Origin: Achatina immaculata
Lineage: Eukaryota > Mollusca > Gastropoda > Stylommatophora > Achatinidae
NCBI GenBank assembly: GCA_009760885.1
Contig: CM019696.1
Span: forward strand, 44,601,358-44,665,357
DNA length: 64,000 nucleotides
Direction of reading: 5' to 3'
Shown here: one piece after another, positions 34,484 through 46,500 of the stretch
Position numbering within the stretch: position 1 is the stretch's first letter
Layout: the number at the start of each line of letters is the position of its first letter
The notes under the pieces: model-generated
What the model was told of the DNA's origin: nothing
What the model saw: the letters and a program-made list of their open reading frames with translations, nothing else
Database searches by the model: none
Made by a program: the position numbers and the translations under genes

Positions 34484-34565
34484 CATAAATTTAGCAGTTT
34501 CTATATAAATTCAGCAGTTTCTACATAAAGTTAGCAATTTCTACATAACTTTGGCAGTTTCATAT
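34484..34565. repeat. ~25-bp tandem repeat, about 4 copies
   Basis: Units like TTAGCAGTTTCTATATAAAT with substitutions, about 35 bp after the E3 donor. Confidence 0.8.
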
Positions 34566-34589
34566 TTCTTAACTGTAGTGACAGGAGAC

Positions 34590-34860
34590 TGTGAAACAAA
34601 TAGAACTCCTCCTCATCATCATCATCGTCATCATCATCATCTGTACTGCCTGTACTCCCAATGGAGCATAAAGCATCAACAAAGATTCTCCAGCCAACCC
34701 TCTCTTGAGCAAGTAGTGATACCTCAAACCATGTCTTTCCTTTAGTTCTTCCTGTATTGTGCACCTCCATGTCAACCCTGGCCTTCGAAGAGTACCATCA
34801 AGCAAACACTTTGGTCTTCCACGTTGAGGAAAGGGGGGGGGTGGTGGTGGTGACATGTCC
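34590..34860 (-). mobile_element. LINE G 3' end
   Basis: The minus strand, over two frames, gives QRGRPKCLLDGTLRRPGLTW and then VSLLAQERVGWRIFVDALCSIGSTGS, followed by a (GAT)n tail (+ strand CATCATCATCGTCATCATCA at 34615-34640). The GRPK..W and VGWR.FVDALCS patterns are typical LINE C-termini. It differs from LINEs A-E. Confidence 0.7.
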
Positions 34861-34965
34861 GAAAGATTTTTTTAGTTACTGGCCTTTATCTAATTTACAT
34901 TTTCTTATTTTCTGACGATGAGACATTTTCTTATTAAGAAGACTTTAGTGTAACTATTTAAGCAA

Positions 34966-35190
34966 ATTTGGCATATTAAACGTCCAGAAAGTTTAAAGAA
35001 GACCGCCTTACAATGTTGCAAAATGGAAAAAAGAGAGAGAGGAAGACTAAGGCGAAGATGGCTGCAAGACATCGGTGATAATCTGGTAATGGATGCATCA
35101 GCAGCAGGCCATCTTGCTCGCAACCGAGAGGCCTACAGGAGAGCTGCTAGGGAGGCAAAGTTCCGAAAGGGACATGCAAATGACTGACTG
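34966..35190 (+). mobile_element. LINE C 3' end fragment
   Basis: Plus strand: HIKRPESLKKT, GRLRRRWLQDIGDNLVMDAS, AAGHLARNREAYRRAAREAK, FRKGHAND, then the tail CAAATGACTGACTGACTTTT. 5'-truncated at HIKR. Confidence 0.85.
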
Positions 35191-35262
35191 ACTTTTACTT
35201 ATATTTTAATACTTTTATTGTCTGAAGCATTCCTTTCCTCTAATTGTTGTTTCTGGCAGGTT

Positions 35263-36422
35263 AATTATTCATGATACAACTGATATTAAGGTTACTCCTC
35301 TCCAGTTGTTACAGTCACTAAGGTTGCCCTTTTTTGGTATTTTCACAATGATTCCCTTCTTCCAATTAGAAGGGACCTTTTCTTCTTTCCAAATCTTGTT
35401 AAACATTCTCTGTAGTTGTCTGCAATGAGAGAAGAACAAGCAGGATTTCGAAAAGGGAGAAACTGTCTCGACCAGATCTTTACTCTCAGAATAATACTTG
35501 AAGAACATATTGAAAAGCAGAAACCATTAATACTGAATTTCATAGATTTTAAGAAGGCATTTGATAGCATACACAGAGATTCATTATGGAGAATTTTATG
35601 TCTATATGGAATACCATCTAAAATTGTCAACATCATTAAGGACTTATACAATGGATATGGTTGTGCAGTCAAGACAGAAGAAGGGATGAGTGAATGGTTC
35701 CAGATTGAAACAGGCGTGAAACAAGGATGTATACTGTCTCCTTTACTTTTTGGGATTACAATAGACTTCATAATGAAAAAATGCTGCACAGGTAACACAG
35801 GTATTGACTGGGTACATGGGACCCAACTAGAAGATCAGAAAGGAAGTTAGGATCAGAATTGCAAAAGCAGCATCAATCTTCAAGAATCTGGAGAACATAT
35901 GGAATTCAAAAGTTATAAGCACAAAAACCAAGTTAAGACTATTCAATTCAAATGTAATATCCACCCTCATTTATGCATGCGAAAGCTGGAAAACAACTAA
36001 AGAAATAGAAAAGAAATTAGACTCTTTTGAAAACAAATGCCTAAGGAAAATACTCGGCATCAAGTGGAATGAATTCAAGAACAATGCAGAGATAAGACAG
36101 ATGACTGAACAACAACCAGTCTCACGGGTGATCAGGAAAAGGAGATGGACATATGTTGGCCACTTGATGAGAAGAAATGAGCAGAGAATCCCAAAACAAG
36201 CTATCAAGTGGAACACAACAGGCCGAAGAAAAAGGGGCAGACCGCGTGAAACTCTGAAGAGAACATTATTAAGAGAGGCCAAGTTAACAGGCATAAAATC
36301 CTTTGATGAGGTTGAAAGACACGCCGAAGACAGGAAAAATTGGCGAACTACTTTGCGAGCCCTATGTGACGTCTAACGGCACGGGAAGGATATAAGATAT
36401 AAGATATAAGAATTATTCATGA
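35263..36422 (+). mobile_element. LINE A with 5' inversion and perfect target-site duplication
   Basis: Flanked by the 12-bp direct repeat AATTATTCATGA (35263-35274 and 36411-36422). Bases 35275-35420 are inverted (minus strand: RQLQRMFNKIWKEEKVPSNW...GVTLISVVS). From 35421 the element runs + strand: AMREEQAGFRKGRNCLDQIF, FIDFKKAFDSIHRDSLWRIL, VKQGCILSPLLFGITIDFI. Between the parts about 60 bp of RT is missing. A second deletion (236 bp relative to 42133-42368) joins QLEDxx to RKEV, removing the FADD box. The C-terminus is intact to RALCDV, followed by the TATAAGA tail flush with the duplication. This is the signature of twin priming during target-primed reverse transcription. Confidence 0.93.
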
Positions 36423-36445
36423 GGGACATTTGTAGTTATTTAACA

Positions 36446-38425
36446 TCATCATCATGTGCCACGCCAACTGGCGTTGGCTATTATGCTTCTCCAGAGTACG
36501 CGATCCTTCATGCAGGCCATCAGCTCAGTTGGTGATCTCCTCTCACACCATCCCGTCAGACTGTGCAGTATCATTTCTCTTGGTCTTCCTCTTGATCTTC
36601 TTCCTTCTATTTTTCCTGTTGTTATAGTATTTTCAATGCCCCCTCTTCTCATTGCATATCCTATGAAAGTACATTGTCTCTCTCCTATCTTTTTGACAAG
36701 GTTTTTTGTCTCTCCAGCTCTTCTCCTACACTCTTCATTAGTTATTTTTGCTGTCCAGGGGATTCGCAACATTCTTCTAATAAACCACATTTCTGCTGCT
36801 TCCAATGATTTTTGTGCAGACTTGCTTATTGTCCATGATTCACTTCCATATAACAAGATAGGTTCAATATAGAATTTTAGGACTCGTTTTCTAACATTCA
36901 TTGATAAGGATGTGTTGGTCAATATGTTTCTTATTCTCTGAAATGCAGTCTTTGCTTGGCCTATTCTGTTCCTTATTTCTGTTCTGCATTTCCCATCTGA
37001 AGTTATTACTGCTCCAAGGTATTTGAATTTCTGCACCTGCTTTAGAACAGTTCCGTTTAATTTAATATTGCATGCTGGTGGATTCTGTTTCTTAGATATA
37101 ACCATAGTCTCTGTCTTTTTGATGTTCAAAGTAAGGCCTTTCTGTTCACTTTCTTTGGCGACTTTATCCAAGAGATTTTGCAGGTCTTGTTGGTTCTCAG
37201 CTATCAGTACTGTGTCGTCAGCATACCGAAGGTTGTTAATATTATATCCTCCAATTTTTATGCCTGGTTCTGTGATGATTGTTCTTAGAATATTCTCGCT
37301 ATACAGAGAAAAAAGGTCTGGAGATAGTACACATCCTTGTCGCACCCCTTGTTTTATAGGTTGATATTTTCCAATTCTATTTTCAACTCGAACTGCTGCT
37401 TCTTGCTGCCAGTATAGATGTTTTACAATCCTCAAGTCTTTGCCGTCTATATTGATGTCTTCAAGCATTTTAATAATTTCATTATGTTTCACCTTGTCAA
37501 ATGCCTTGGTGTAATCATTGAAGCATAAGTAGAGATCTTTCTGTACTTCTAAAGCTCTTTCTGTTAGTGTTCGTAAAGCATAAATGGCATTGTGTGTTCC
37601 CTTTCCTTCAACAAATCCAAACTGTTCATCTGCTATTTCCATTTTTATCTTTTTCCTTGTTCTTCTCATAATTATTCTCAGAAGTAGCTTCGTTATGTGA
37701 CATGAGAGGCTGATAGTCCGGTGGTCGTCACATTCCTTTGCACCTGGTTTCTTTGGTAGTGATATAAACGTGGATTTAATCAGGTCACTGGGAATATAAC
37801 CACTATTGTAAATGTCATTCAGTAACTTGGTTATTATTTTTATTCCTGTCTCCTCTAGTGCCTCTATTTCTTCTATTGTTATATTATCAGGCCCAGTCGC
37901 TTTTCCTTTCTTCATGTGTTTGATGGCATCTATGATTTCATCTTCAAGTATTGGTGGTCCATCACAGTTTTCAGTATCTGGTGTTAATTCTGGTCTTTCT
38001 CCTCCATATAGCTCACCGATATACTCTGTCCACCTGTCCACAATGTCTTCTTTTCCCATTAACATTTTACCTTCTTTCGATTTCAGGCATCCTGTGGTAT
38101 ATTTTGTTTTCCTGCCTGTGAGTTCATTAATTCGTTTGTGCATGTTTTTGCTGTCTTTAATATGAGAGTCCTCTATCTGTCTGCACTGCTCATTTAACCA
38201 CACTTCTTTTGCTTCTCTGCATTTGCGTCTTATTTCTTTATTTATCTTGTTATATTTTTTCTCGTTATGTTTACTCCTCCTCCTCTTGTCCATCAGTCCT
38301 AAGATGTCGTCTGTCATCCATTTATTTTTAGGGGCTTCTTTTTTTGGTGGTATTATCTCCTTAACAGTTTGGTAGATAGAATAGTTATTTATACTTGCTT
38401 TTATTTCTATTGGTGTATACACAAG
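36446..38425 (-). mobile_element. LINE B, 5'-truncated with a 656-codon open frame
   Basis: An uninterrupted minus frame (38422-36452) carries the linker and the whole RT. Residue landmarks: [14 protein letters not shown] ~173, [20 protein letters not shown] ~265, [12 protein letters not shown] ~300 (motif A; FND where FID is usual), [20 protein letters not shown] ~358, [13 protein letters not shown] ~397 (motif C), [22 protein letters not shown] and [19 protein letters not shown] near the end. No endonuclease domain precedes it. The 3' tail is (ATG)n (+ strand CATCATCATCAT at 36447). RT residues look intact, so it is the best preserved LINE frame in the window; an RTE/BovB-like RT by pattern. 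Confidence 0.93.
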
Positions 38426-38516
38426 ATTCTAGTTTGAATCTGCGACAATGTTCACTAGCTTTCTTGAGTAGGTCACGTGACAGTCACACATTACTCATGC
38501 ACATTCATCAAGCTAT

Positions 38517-38652
38517 TTCAGGCGTTATTGTTATCGTCCAGCCACTTCTGTAGGCGTTATTGGTGTTGTCAAACCACTTCTGTAGGCGTTATTGATATTG
38601 TACAACCACTTCTGTAGGCGTTATTGGTATTGTCCAACTACTTCTGTACGCG
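38517..38652. repeat. 32-bp tandem repeat, about 4 copies
   Basis: Unit GGCGTTATTGGTATTGTCCA + ACTACTTCTGTA. Ends where the LINE A fragment starts. Confidence 0.9.
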
Positions 38653-38945
38653 TAGTTCTGTAGAGTTTCACGTAGTCGACCTCTTTTTCTGCGGCCTGTT
38701 GTGCTCCAGTTGATAGCTTGGTTTGGTATTCTCTGATTGTTTCTTCTCATCACATGGCCTGCGTATGTCCATCTGCCTTTTCTGATCACCCATGAGACAG
38801 GTTGTTGTTTGCTTATCTGTCTTATCTCCGCGTTGTTCTTAAATTCGTTCCACTTTATAGCGAGTATTTTCCTGAGGCATTTGTTTTCAAAAGAGTCAAA
38901 TTTCTTGACTATTTCTTTAGTTGATTTCCAGCTTCCACATGCATA
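38653..38945 (-). mobile_element. LINE A C-terminal fragment
   Basis: Minus strand: CGSWKSTKEIVKKFDSFENK, CLRKILAIKWNEFKNNAEIR, KQQPVSWVIRKGRWTYAGHV, MRRNNQRIPNQAINWSTTGR, RKRGRLRETLQN. Truncated at both ends; the usual 3' end and tail are absent, replaced by the 32-bp array. Confidence 0.85.
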
Positions 38946-39049
38946 AATATTATAGGTGTTATAGCTCAGATTTATTATTTGAAAATGCACAATTTATTTT
39001 TGTTTCAGAAAGCAAGAACAGACATTCTTTTCATTAAATCTTATTACAT

Positions 39050-39400
39050 CTGAGTACCTAAATGGTGCAGTATACCCTGCTCTCTTCTCACCTGAGTGGT
39101 GCAGTATATCCTGCTCTCTTCTCACCTGAATGGTGCAGTATATCCTGCTCTATTCTCACCTGAGTGGTGCAGTATATCCTGATCTCTTCTCACCTGAATG
39201 GTGCAGTATATCCTGCTCTCTTCTCACCTGAGTGGTAGAGTTTATCCTGCGTTCGTCTCACTTGTGTGGTGCAGTATATCCTGCTATCTTCTCACCTGAG
39301 TGGTGCAGTATATCCTGCTCTCTTCTCACCTGAGTGGTGCAGTATATAGTGCGCTTGTCTCGCATTCAAAGTTCCACAGTTAAAGTCAGACCCATTCCAG
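39050..39400. repeat. 34-bp array with tRNA-like A box, ending in a fuller tRNA-like sequence
   Basis: About 8.5 copies of CCTGAGTGGTGCAGTATATC + CTGCTCTCTTCTCA. TGGTGCAGTAT matches the Pol III A box except the last base. The final unit (39340 on) continues as TAGTGCGCTTGTCTCGCATT and then GTTAAAGTC near 39380, close to a B box. This suggests an array grown from the 5' half of a tRNA-type SINE. Confidence 0.65.
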
Positions 39401-39782
39401 ATATTCAGACTGTTAAAAAATAGTACTTAGTAGCTTGTGGAATTTGGGAAGAAAGTCAGCTTGGGGTGACACTGATCGCTTCATCCGCTAGTTTACCCAC
39501 AGATTAAGGAAAACAGCAGCAACAGTATATTCCCCCCCCTCCCCCCCCCCCCCCCCCCCCCCCGTTTTTTCTTATAATTATGAGCAAAGGGAAAATCTGA
39601 ATTGATTAATATAAGCACAGCTTTTGATCGTTCATGAGATTTTAGCACAAAAATAGAGCACTTGCTTCAGAATTACTGCTTTATAAGTATATAAAAATAA
39701 ATACATAAACAAAACACTGTAGTATAGCTGTGATAACAAATAATGTTAGATTGAAAAAATACAAATAAGAAAGGCTTTCTAT
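39401..39782. other. Intron 3 with a poly-C tract
   Basis: A C-run of over 25 bases interrupted by one T at about 39531-39563. Otherwise AT-rich with no feature. Confidence 0.7.
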
Positions 39783-40302
39783 GTGAACAGAGATACTAGA
39801 ACTGTGTGCTCCGGTGATATATGTGAACAGAGATACTAGAACTGTGTGCTCCGGTGATATATGTGAACAGAGATACTAGAACTGTGTGCTCCGGTGATAT
39901 ATGTGAACAGAGATACCAGAACTGTGTGCTCCGGTGATATATGTGAACAGAGATACCAGAACTGTGTGCTCCGGTGATATATGTGAACAGAGATACCAGA
40001 ACTGTGTGCTCCGGTGATATATGTGAACAGAGATACCAGAACTGTGTGCTCCGGTGATATATGTGAACAGAGATACCAGAACTGTGTCCTCCGGTGATAT
40101 ATATGAACAGAGATACCAGAACTGTGTGCTCCGGTGATATATGTGAACAGAGATACCAGAACTGTGTGCTCCGGTGATATATGTGAACAGAGATACCAGA
40201 ACTGTGTGCTCCGGTTATATATGTGAACAGAGATACCAGAACTGTGTGATCCGGTGATATATGTGAACAGAGATACTAGAACTGTGTGCTCCGGTGATGT
40301 GT
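39783..40302. repeat. 40-bp minisatellite, 13 copies
   Basis: Unit ATATGTGAACAGAGATACCA + GAACTGTGTGCTCCGGTGAT. Outer copies have ACTAG instead of ACCAG. Very uniform. Confidence 0.98.
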
Positions 40303-40324
40303 ATACTTGTTCCTACCTTTTTTC

Positions 40325-40478
40325 TTCTTTATGTCTAAATTGTTTATTCATTTACTCAATCTTCTTAATGTCTAAATTATTTATTCACTTACTCAGTCTT
40401 CTTAATGTCTAAATTATTTATTCATTTACTCAGTCTTCTTAATGTCTAAATTGTTTAATCACTAACTCAGTGATTATA
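40325..40478. repeat. 37-bp tandem repeat, 4 copies
   Basis: Unit CTTCTTAATGTCTAAATTAT + TTATTCATTTACTCAGT. Confidence 0.92.
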
Positions 40479-40634
40479 AAGTCTTAGGAATCGGGAGCTG
40501 TTTGTGCTTCTTAGCTCATCATGAATTTTAAGTCCTTCGTTATTTTTTCCTCTGCGTATTTTTATAATCACTCTGAGACCACAGCCTTACAGAGACTGAA
40601 GTAGTAATTTCTTCAGTTTTACAGAATGAATAAA

Positions 40635-40760
40635 TGGTCTTTATTTTTAAAATGTGAAGAATTGGGCGCGCAGGCCCGTCTTACTTTCTGCCCTTTATCA
40701 CTCCATTTCATTCTTCCTACACACTCGATTTAATACAATTATACAAATCACACACACGCA
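40635..40760 (-). mobile_element. Interspersed repeat F, copy 2 (partial)
   Basis: Reverse complement of the repeat F 3' part: GGGCGCGCAGGCCCGTCTTA and CTGCCCTTTATCA, preceded by TTTATTTTTAAAATGTGAAG in place of the AATAAAG tail. Confidence 0.75.
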
Positions 40761-40783
40761 TAAATATAAATATATATTAAGTG

Positions 40784-40787
<4 letters not shown>

Positions 40788-40851
<64 letters not shown>
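40788..40851. repeat. (TA)n microsatellite
   Basis: Over 60 bases of alternating T and A, followed by CA-rich sequence to 40873. Confidence 0.97.
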
Positions 40852-40855
<4 letters not shown>

Positions 40856-40871
40856 CATACAGACACACACA

Positions 40872-41308
40872 CATCATCATCATCATCAGTTGCCGTGCCG
40901 ACTGGCGTTGGCTATTATGCTTCTCCAGAGTACCAGATCCTTCATGCAGGCCATCAGCTCAGTTGGTGATCTCCTCTCACACCATCCCGTCAGACTGTGC
41001 AGTATCATTTCTCTTGGTCTTCCTCTTGATCTTCTTCCTTCTATTTTTCCTGTTGTTATAGTATTTTCAATGCCCCCTCTTCTCATTGCATGTCCTATGA
41101 AAGTACATTGTCTCTCTCTTATCTTTTTGACAAGATTTTTTTTGTCTCTCCAGCTCTTCTCATACATTCTTCATTAGTTATTTTTGCTGTCCAGGGGATT
41201 CGCAACATTCTTCTAATAAACCACATTTCTGCTGCTTCCAATCATTTTTATGCAGACTTGCCTATTGTCCATGATTCACTTCCATATAACAAGATAGGTT
41301 CAATATAG
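40872..41308 (-). mobile_element. LINE B 3' end fragment
   Basis: Near-identical to 36447-36875 in the same orientation: (CAT)n tail on the + side, then [20 protein letters not shown] and the preceding C-terminal domain with a frameshift near 41140. Truncated at 41308, where a CA repeat begins. Confidence 0.88.
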
Positions 41309-41324
41309 CACACACACACACACC

Positions 41325-41413
<89 letters not shown>
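41309..41413. repeat. (CA)n-(TA)n compound microsatellite
   Basis: CA repeats to about 41350, then TA repeats to 41413. Confidence 0.97.
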
Positions 41414-41415
<2 letters not shown>

Positions 41416-41419
<4 letters not shown>

Positions 41420-41556
41420 GGTCGACAAAGGTGAAATTCTAGAAGGGACATTATTAAGAGAAGCCAATATATTCATTGCCGAAAACAGGAGAACTCGGCA
41501 AACTATGCGAGAGCTATGTGACGTTTAACGGCACAGGAAGGATGACAGATGTAAGA
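41416..41556 (+). mobile_element. LINE A 3' end fragment
   Basis: Ends with ELCDV-like codons, GTGACGTTTAACGGCACAGG and AAGGATGACAGATGTAAG. The coding part is shortened by a deletion after AAGCCAAT. Confidence 0.8.

Positions 41557-41617
<61 letters not shown>
41557..41617. repeat. (TA)n microsatellite
   Basis: TA dinucleotides between two LINE A copies. Confidence 0.96.
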
Positions 41618-41622
<5 letters not shown>

Positions 41623-42935
41623 ACCTTTGTGACTGTAACAATTGGAGAGGAGTAACCTTAATATCAGTTGTGCCAAAAGTATTTTGCAAGGTCATTTTGA
41701 ATAGACTTAAAGATATAGTGGATATTGCAATGAGAGAAGAGCAAGCAAGATTCTGAAAACGGAAAAGCTGTCTCGACCAGATCTTTACTCTAAGAGTAAT
41801 ACTTGAAGAACATATTGAAAAACAAAAACCACTAATACTGAACTTCATATACTTTAAAAAGTCATTTGATAGCATACACAGAGATTCATTATGGAGAATC
41901 TTAAAACTATATGGAATACCATCTAAAATGTCAGCATCATTAAGGACTTCTACAGTGGATATGTTTGTGTAGTCAAAGCAGAAGAAGGGATGAGTGAATG
42001 GTTCCAGATTGAAACAGGTGTGAATCAAGGTGTCTCCTTTGCTTTTTGGAATTGCAATAGATTTCATAACGAAAAAATGCTGCGCAGGTAACACAGGTAT
42101 TGATTGGGTACATGGGACCCAACTAGAAGATCTTGATTTTGCCGATGACATAACTTTTATCAATAACAATGTGAATTCCATATAAGAAAAAACAGATATC
42201 TTGTCCTCACTGGCTAGCAAAATAGGATTTGAAATTAACAAAGACAAAACAAAAATAATGAAAATTCCCATTAATCAAAATGGAAAAATACACATAGAAG
42301 GGACAGATATTGAAGAAGTCAATCAATTTGCATACCTTGGCAGCTACACAGACCAGGATGATGACACCAGAAAGGAAGTTGGAATTAGAATTGCAAAAGC
42401 AGCATCAATCTTCAAGAATCTGGAGAACATATGGCATTCAAAAGTTTTAAGCACAAAAACCAAGTTAAGACTATTCAATTTAAATGTAATATCCACCCTC
42501 ATTTATGCATGTGAAAGCTGGGAAACAACTAAAGAAATAGAAAAGAAATTAGACTCTTTTGAAAACAAATGCCTAAGGAAAATACTCGGCATCAAGTGGA
42601 ATGAATTCAAGAACAATGCAGAGATAAGACAGATGACTGAACAACAACCAGTCTCATGGGTGATCAGGAAAAGGACATGGACATATGTTGGTCACTTGAT
42701 GAGAAGAAACAGTCAGAGAATCCCAAAAACAAGCTATAAATTGGAACACAACAGGCCAATGAAAAAGAGGCAGACCGCGTGAAACTCTGAAGAGGACAGT
42801 GTTAAAAGAGCCAAATTAACAGGTATAAAATCCCTTGATGAGGTTGAAAGACTCGCCGAAGACAGGAGAAATTGGCGAACTACCTTGCGAGCCCTATATG
42901 ACGTTTAACGGCACGAGAAGGATATAAGATATATA
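41618..42935 (+). mobile_element. LINE A, 5'-truncated RT copy
   Basis: Plus strand from NLCDCNNWRGVTLISVVPKV through DFIKDFYSGYV-like sequence and the LDFADDITFINN box (near 42140) to MKIPINQNGKIHIEGTDIEE, VNQFAYLGSYTDQDDDTRKE, IYACESWETTKEIEKKLDSF and the C-terminus. It ends GACGTTTAACGGCACGAGAA and a short TATAAGATATATA tail. Frameshifts occur near 41755, 41925 and 42035 and in the last 150 bp. It supplies the segment deleted from the copy at 35263-36422. Confidence 0.9.
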
Positions 42936-43085
42936 TATATACAAGAATTCAAGATGAAACTATATTAGATATAAGAATACAGATTATATGACAAAAATGT
43001 GTAAGAATGCAAAATGAAAATATTACATTCACTAATATAGGATAGTGAATTATGAGATGAGAGGTAACTAATCTAACAAGATAGC

Positions 43086-43175
43086 GCTCACACATGAACA
43101 TACACACGCACACATGAACATACACACACACACATGAACATACACACGCACACATGAACATACACACGCACACGA
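43086..43175. repeat. 20-bp tandem repeat, about 4.5 copies
   Basis: Unit CACATGAACATACACACGCA. Confidence 0.95.
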
Positions 43176-43530
43176 TACATTTTAATGGCGTTCTTCTGCC
43201 ACTCCAGTCTTTTACTAAGAAAGTTTCTAACAAGATCTAACAAGTTACTTTTAGAACTATGCTCTTTTAGAACAGAACTCGGTGGCTGGCAAGTCATGGT
43301 ATGAGAGGCTATTATATATTCTCTGGATGCATATAATTACAAGCCAGTAAATACTGAAAAAGTTTTGAGTTAAAAGATGGAGTATTAATAATATATTTTA
43401 GATTATAGGGGATGGTATTCTAGAGCTGTAGTGCAGAGTATGCAAGGCTTTTCTTGTACAGATCTAAAATGGGCTTAGGAAGAAGACAGTTTCTTAAACT
43501 TTGGCTATGTAATGCTGGACGTAAAAAATG
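43176..43530. other. Intron 3, no feature seen
   Basis: AT-rich, nothing supported. Confidence 0.5.
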
Positions 43531-46500
43531 GCCACATGTAAGACGGACACGTAAACAATGGCTACAAGTTAGACGGAGAATTAAACAATGACCACAAGTA
43601 AGACGGAGGCGTAAACAATGGCCACAAGTTAGACGGAGACGTAAACAATGGCCACAAGACGGCGACGTAAACAATGGCCACAAGTTAGACGGAGACGTAA
43701 ACAATGGCCACAAGTTAGACGGAGACGTAAACAATGGCAACAAGTAAGACGGAGACGTAAACAATGGCCACAAGTAAGACGGAGACGTAAACAATGGCCA
43801 CAAGTAAGACGGCGACGTAAACAATGGCCACAAGACGGAGACGTAAACAATGGCCACAAGTAAGACGGAGACGTAAACAATGGCTACAAGTAAGTCGGAG
43901 ACGTAAACAATGGCCACAAGACGGAGAAGTAAATAATGGGCACAAGTAAGACAGCGACGTAAACAATGGCCACAAGTAAGACGGCGACGTAAACAATGGC
44001 CACAAGTAAGACGGAGACGTAAACAATGGCCACAAGTTAGACGGAGACGTAAACAATGGCCACAAGTTAGACGGAGACGTAAACAATGGCCACAAGACGG
44101 CGACGTAAACAATGGCCACAAGTTAGACGGAGACGTAAACAATGGCCACAAGACGGCGACGTAAACAATGGCCACAAGTAAGACGGAGACGTAAACAATG
44201 GCCACAAGTAAGACGGAGACGTAAACAATGGGCACAAGTAAGACGGCGACGTAAACAATGGCCACAAGACGGCGACGTAAACAATGGCCACAAGTAAGAC
44301 GGAGACGTAAACAATGGCCACAAGACGGCGACGTAAACAATGGCCACAAGTAAGACGGAGACGTAAACAATGGCCACAAGTAAGACGGAGACGTAAACAA
44401 TGGGCACAAGTAAGACGGCGACGTAAACAATGGCCACAAGACGGCGACGTAAACAATGGCCACAAGTAAGACGGAGACGTAAACAATGGCCACAAGTAAG
44501 ACGGAGACGTAAACAATGGCCACATGACGGCGACGTAAACAATGGCCACAAGTTAGACGGAGACGTAAACAATGGCCACAAGACGGCGACGTAAACAATG
44601 GCCACAAGTTAGACGGAGACGTAAACAATGGCCACAAGACGGCGACGTAAACAATGGCCACAAGTTAGACGGAGACGTAAACAATGGCAACAAGTTAGAC
44701 GGAGACGTAAACAATGGCAACAAGTAAGACGGAGACGTAAACAATGGCCACAAGTAAGACGGAGACGTAAACAATGGCCACAAGTAAGACGGAGACGTAA
44801 ACAATGGCCACAAGTAAGACGGAGACGTAAACAATGGCCACAAGTAAGACGGCGACGTAAACACTGGCCACAAGTAAGACGGCGACGTAAACAATGGCCA
44901 CAAGACGGAGACGTAAACAATGGCCACAAGTAAGACGGAGACGTAAACAATGGCTACAAGTAAGTCGGAGACGTAAACAATGGCCACAAGACGGAGACGT
45001 AAATAATGGGCACAAGTAAGACGGCGACGTAAACAATGGCCACAAGTAAGACGGAGACGTAAACAATGGCCACAAGTAAGACGGAGACGTAAACAATGGC
45101 CACAAGTTAGACGGAGACGTAAACAATGGCCACAAGACGGCGACGTAAACAATGGCCACAAGTTAGACGGAGACGTAAACAATCACCACAAGACGGCGAC
45201 GTAAACAATGGGCACAAGTAAGACGGCGACGTAAACAATGGCCACAAGTAAGACGGAGACGTAAACAATGGCCACAAGTAAGACGGAGACGTAAACAATG
45301 GCCACAAGTTAGACGGAGACGTAAACAATGGCCACAAGACGGCGACGTAAACATGGCCACAAGTTAGACGGAGACGTAAACAATCACCACAAGACGGCGA
45401 CGTAAACAATGGGCACAAGTAAGACGGCGACGTAAACAATGGCCACAAGTAAGACGGAGACGTAAACAATGGCCACAAGTAAGACGGAGACGTAAACAAT
45501 GGCCACAAGTTAGACGGAGACGTAAACAATGGCCACAAGACGGCGACGTAAACAATGGCCACAAGTTAGACGGAGACGTAAACAATCACCACAAGACGGC
45601 GACGTAAACAATGGCCACAAGTAAGACGGAGACGTAAACATGGCCACAAGTAAGACGGAGACGTAAACATGGGCACAAGTAAGACGGCGACGTAAACAAT
45701 GGCCACAAGACGGCGACGTAAACAATGGCCACAAGTAAGACGGAGACGTAAACAATGGCCACAAGTAAGACGGAGACGTAAACAATGGCCACAAGACGGC
45801 GACGTAAACAATGGCCACAAGTTAGACGGAGACGTAAACAATGGCCACAAGACGGCGACGTAAACAATGGCCACAAGTTAGACGGAGACGTAAACAATGG
45901 CCACAAGTAAGACGGAGACGTAAAGAATGGCAACAAGTTAGACGGAGACGTAAACAATGGGCACAAGTAAGACGGAGACGTAAACAATGGCCACAAGTAA
46001 GACGGAGACGTAAACAATGGGCACAAGTAAGACGGCGACGTAAACAATGGCCACAAGTAAGACGGCGACGTAAACATAGGCCACAAGTAAGACGGAGACG
46101 TAAACAATGGGCACAAGTAAGACGACGACGTAAACAATGGCCACAGGTAAGACGGCGACGTAAACATTGTCGACAAGTTAGACGGAGACGTAAACAATGG
46201 CCACAAGACGGCGACGTAAACAATGGCCACAAGTTAGACGGAGACGTAAACAATGGCCACAAGTTAGACGGAGACGTAAACAATGGCAACAAGTAAGACG
46301 GAGACGTAAACAATGGCCACAAGTAAGACGGAGACGTAAACAATGGCCACAAGTAAGACGGAGACGTAAACAATGGCCACAAGTAAGACGGAGACGTAAA
46401 CAATGGCCACAAGTAAGACGGCGACGTAAACAATGGCCACAAGTAAGACGGCGACGTAAACAATGGCCACAAGACGGAGACGTAAACAATGGCCACAAGT

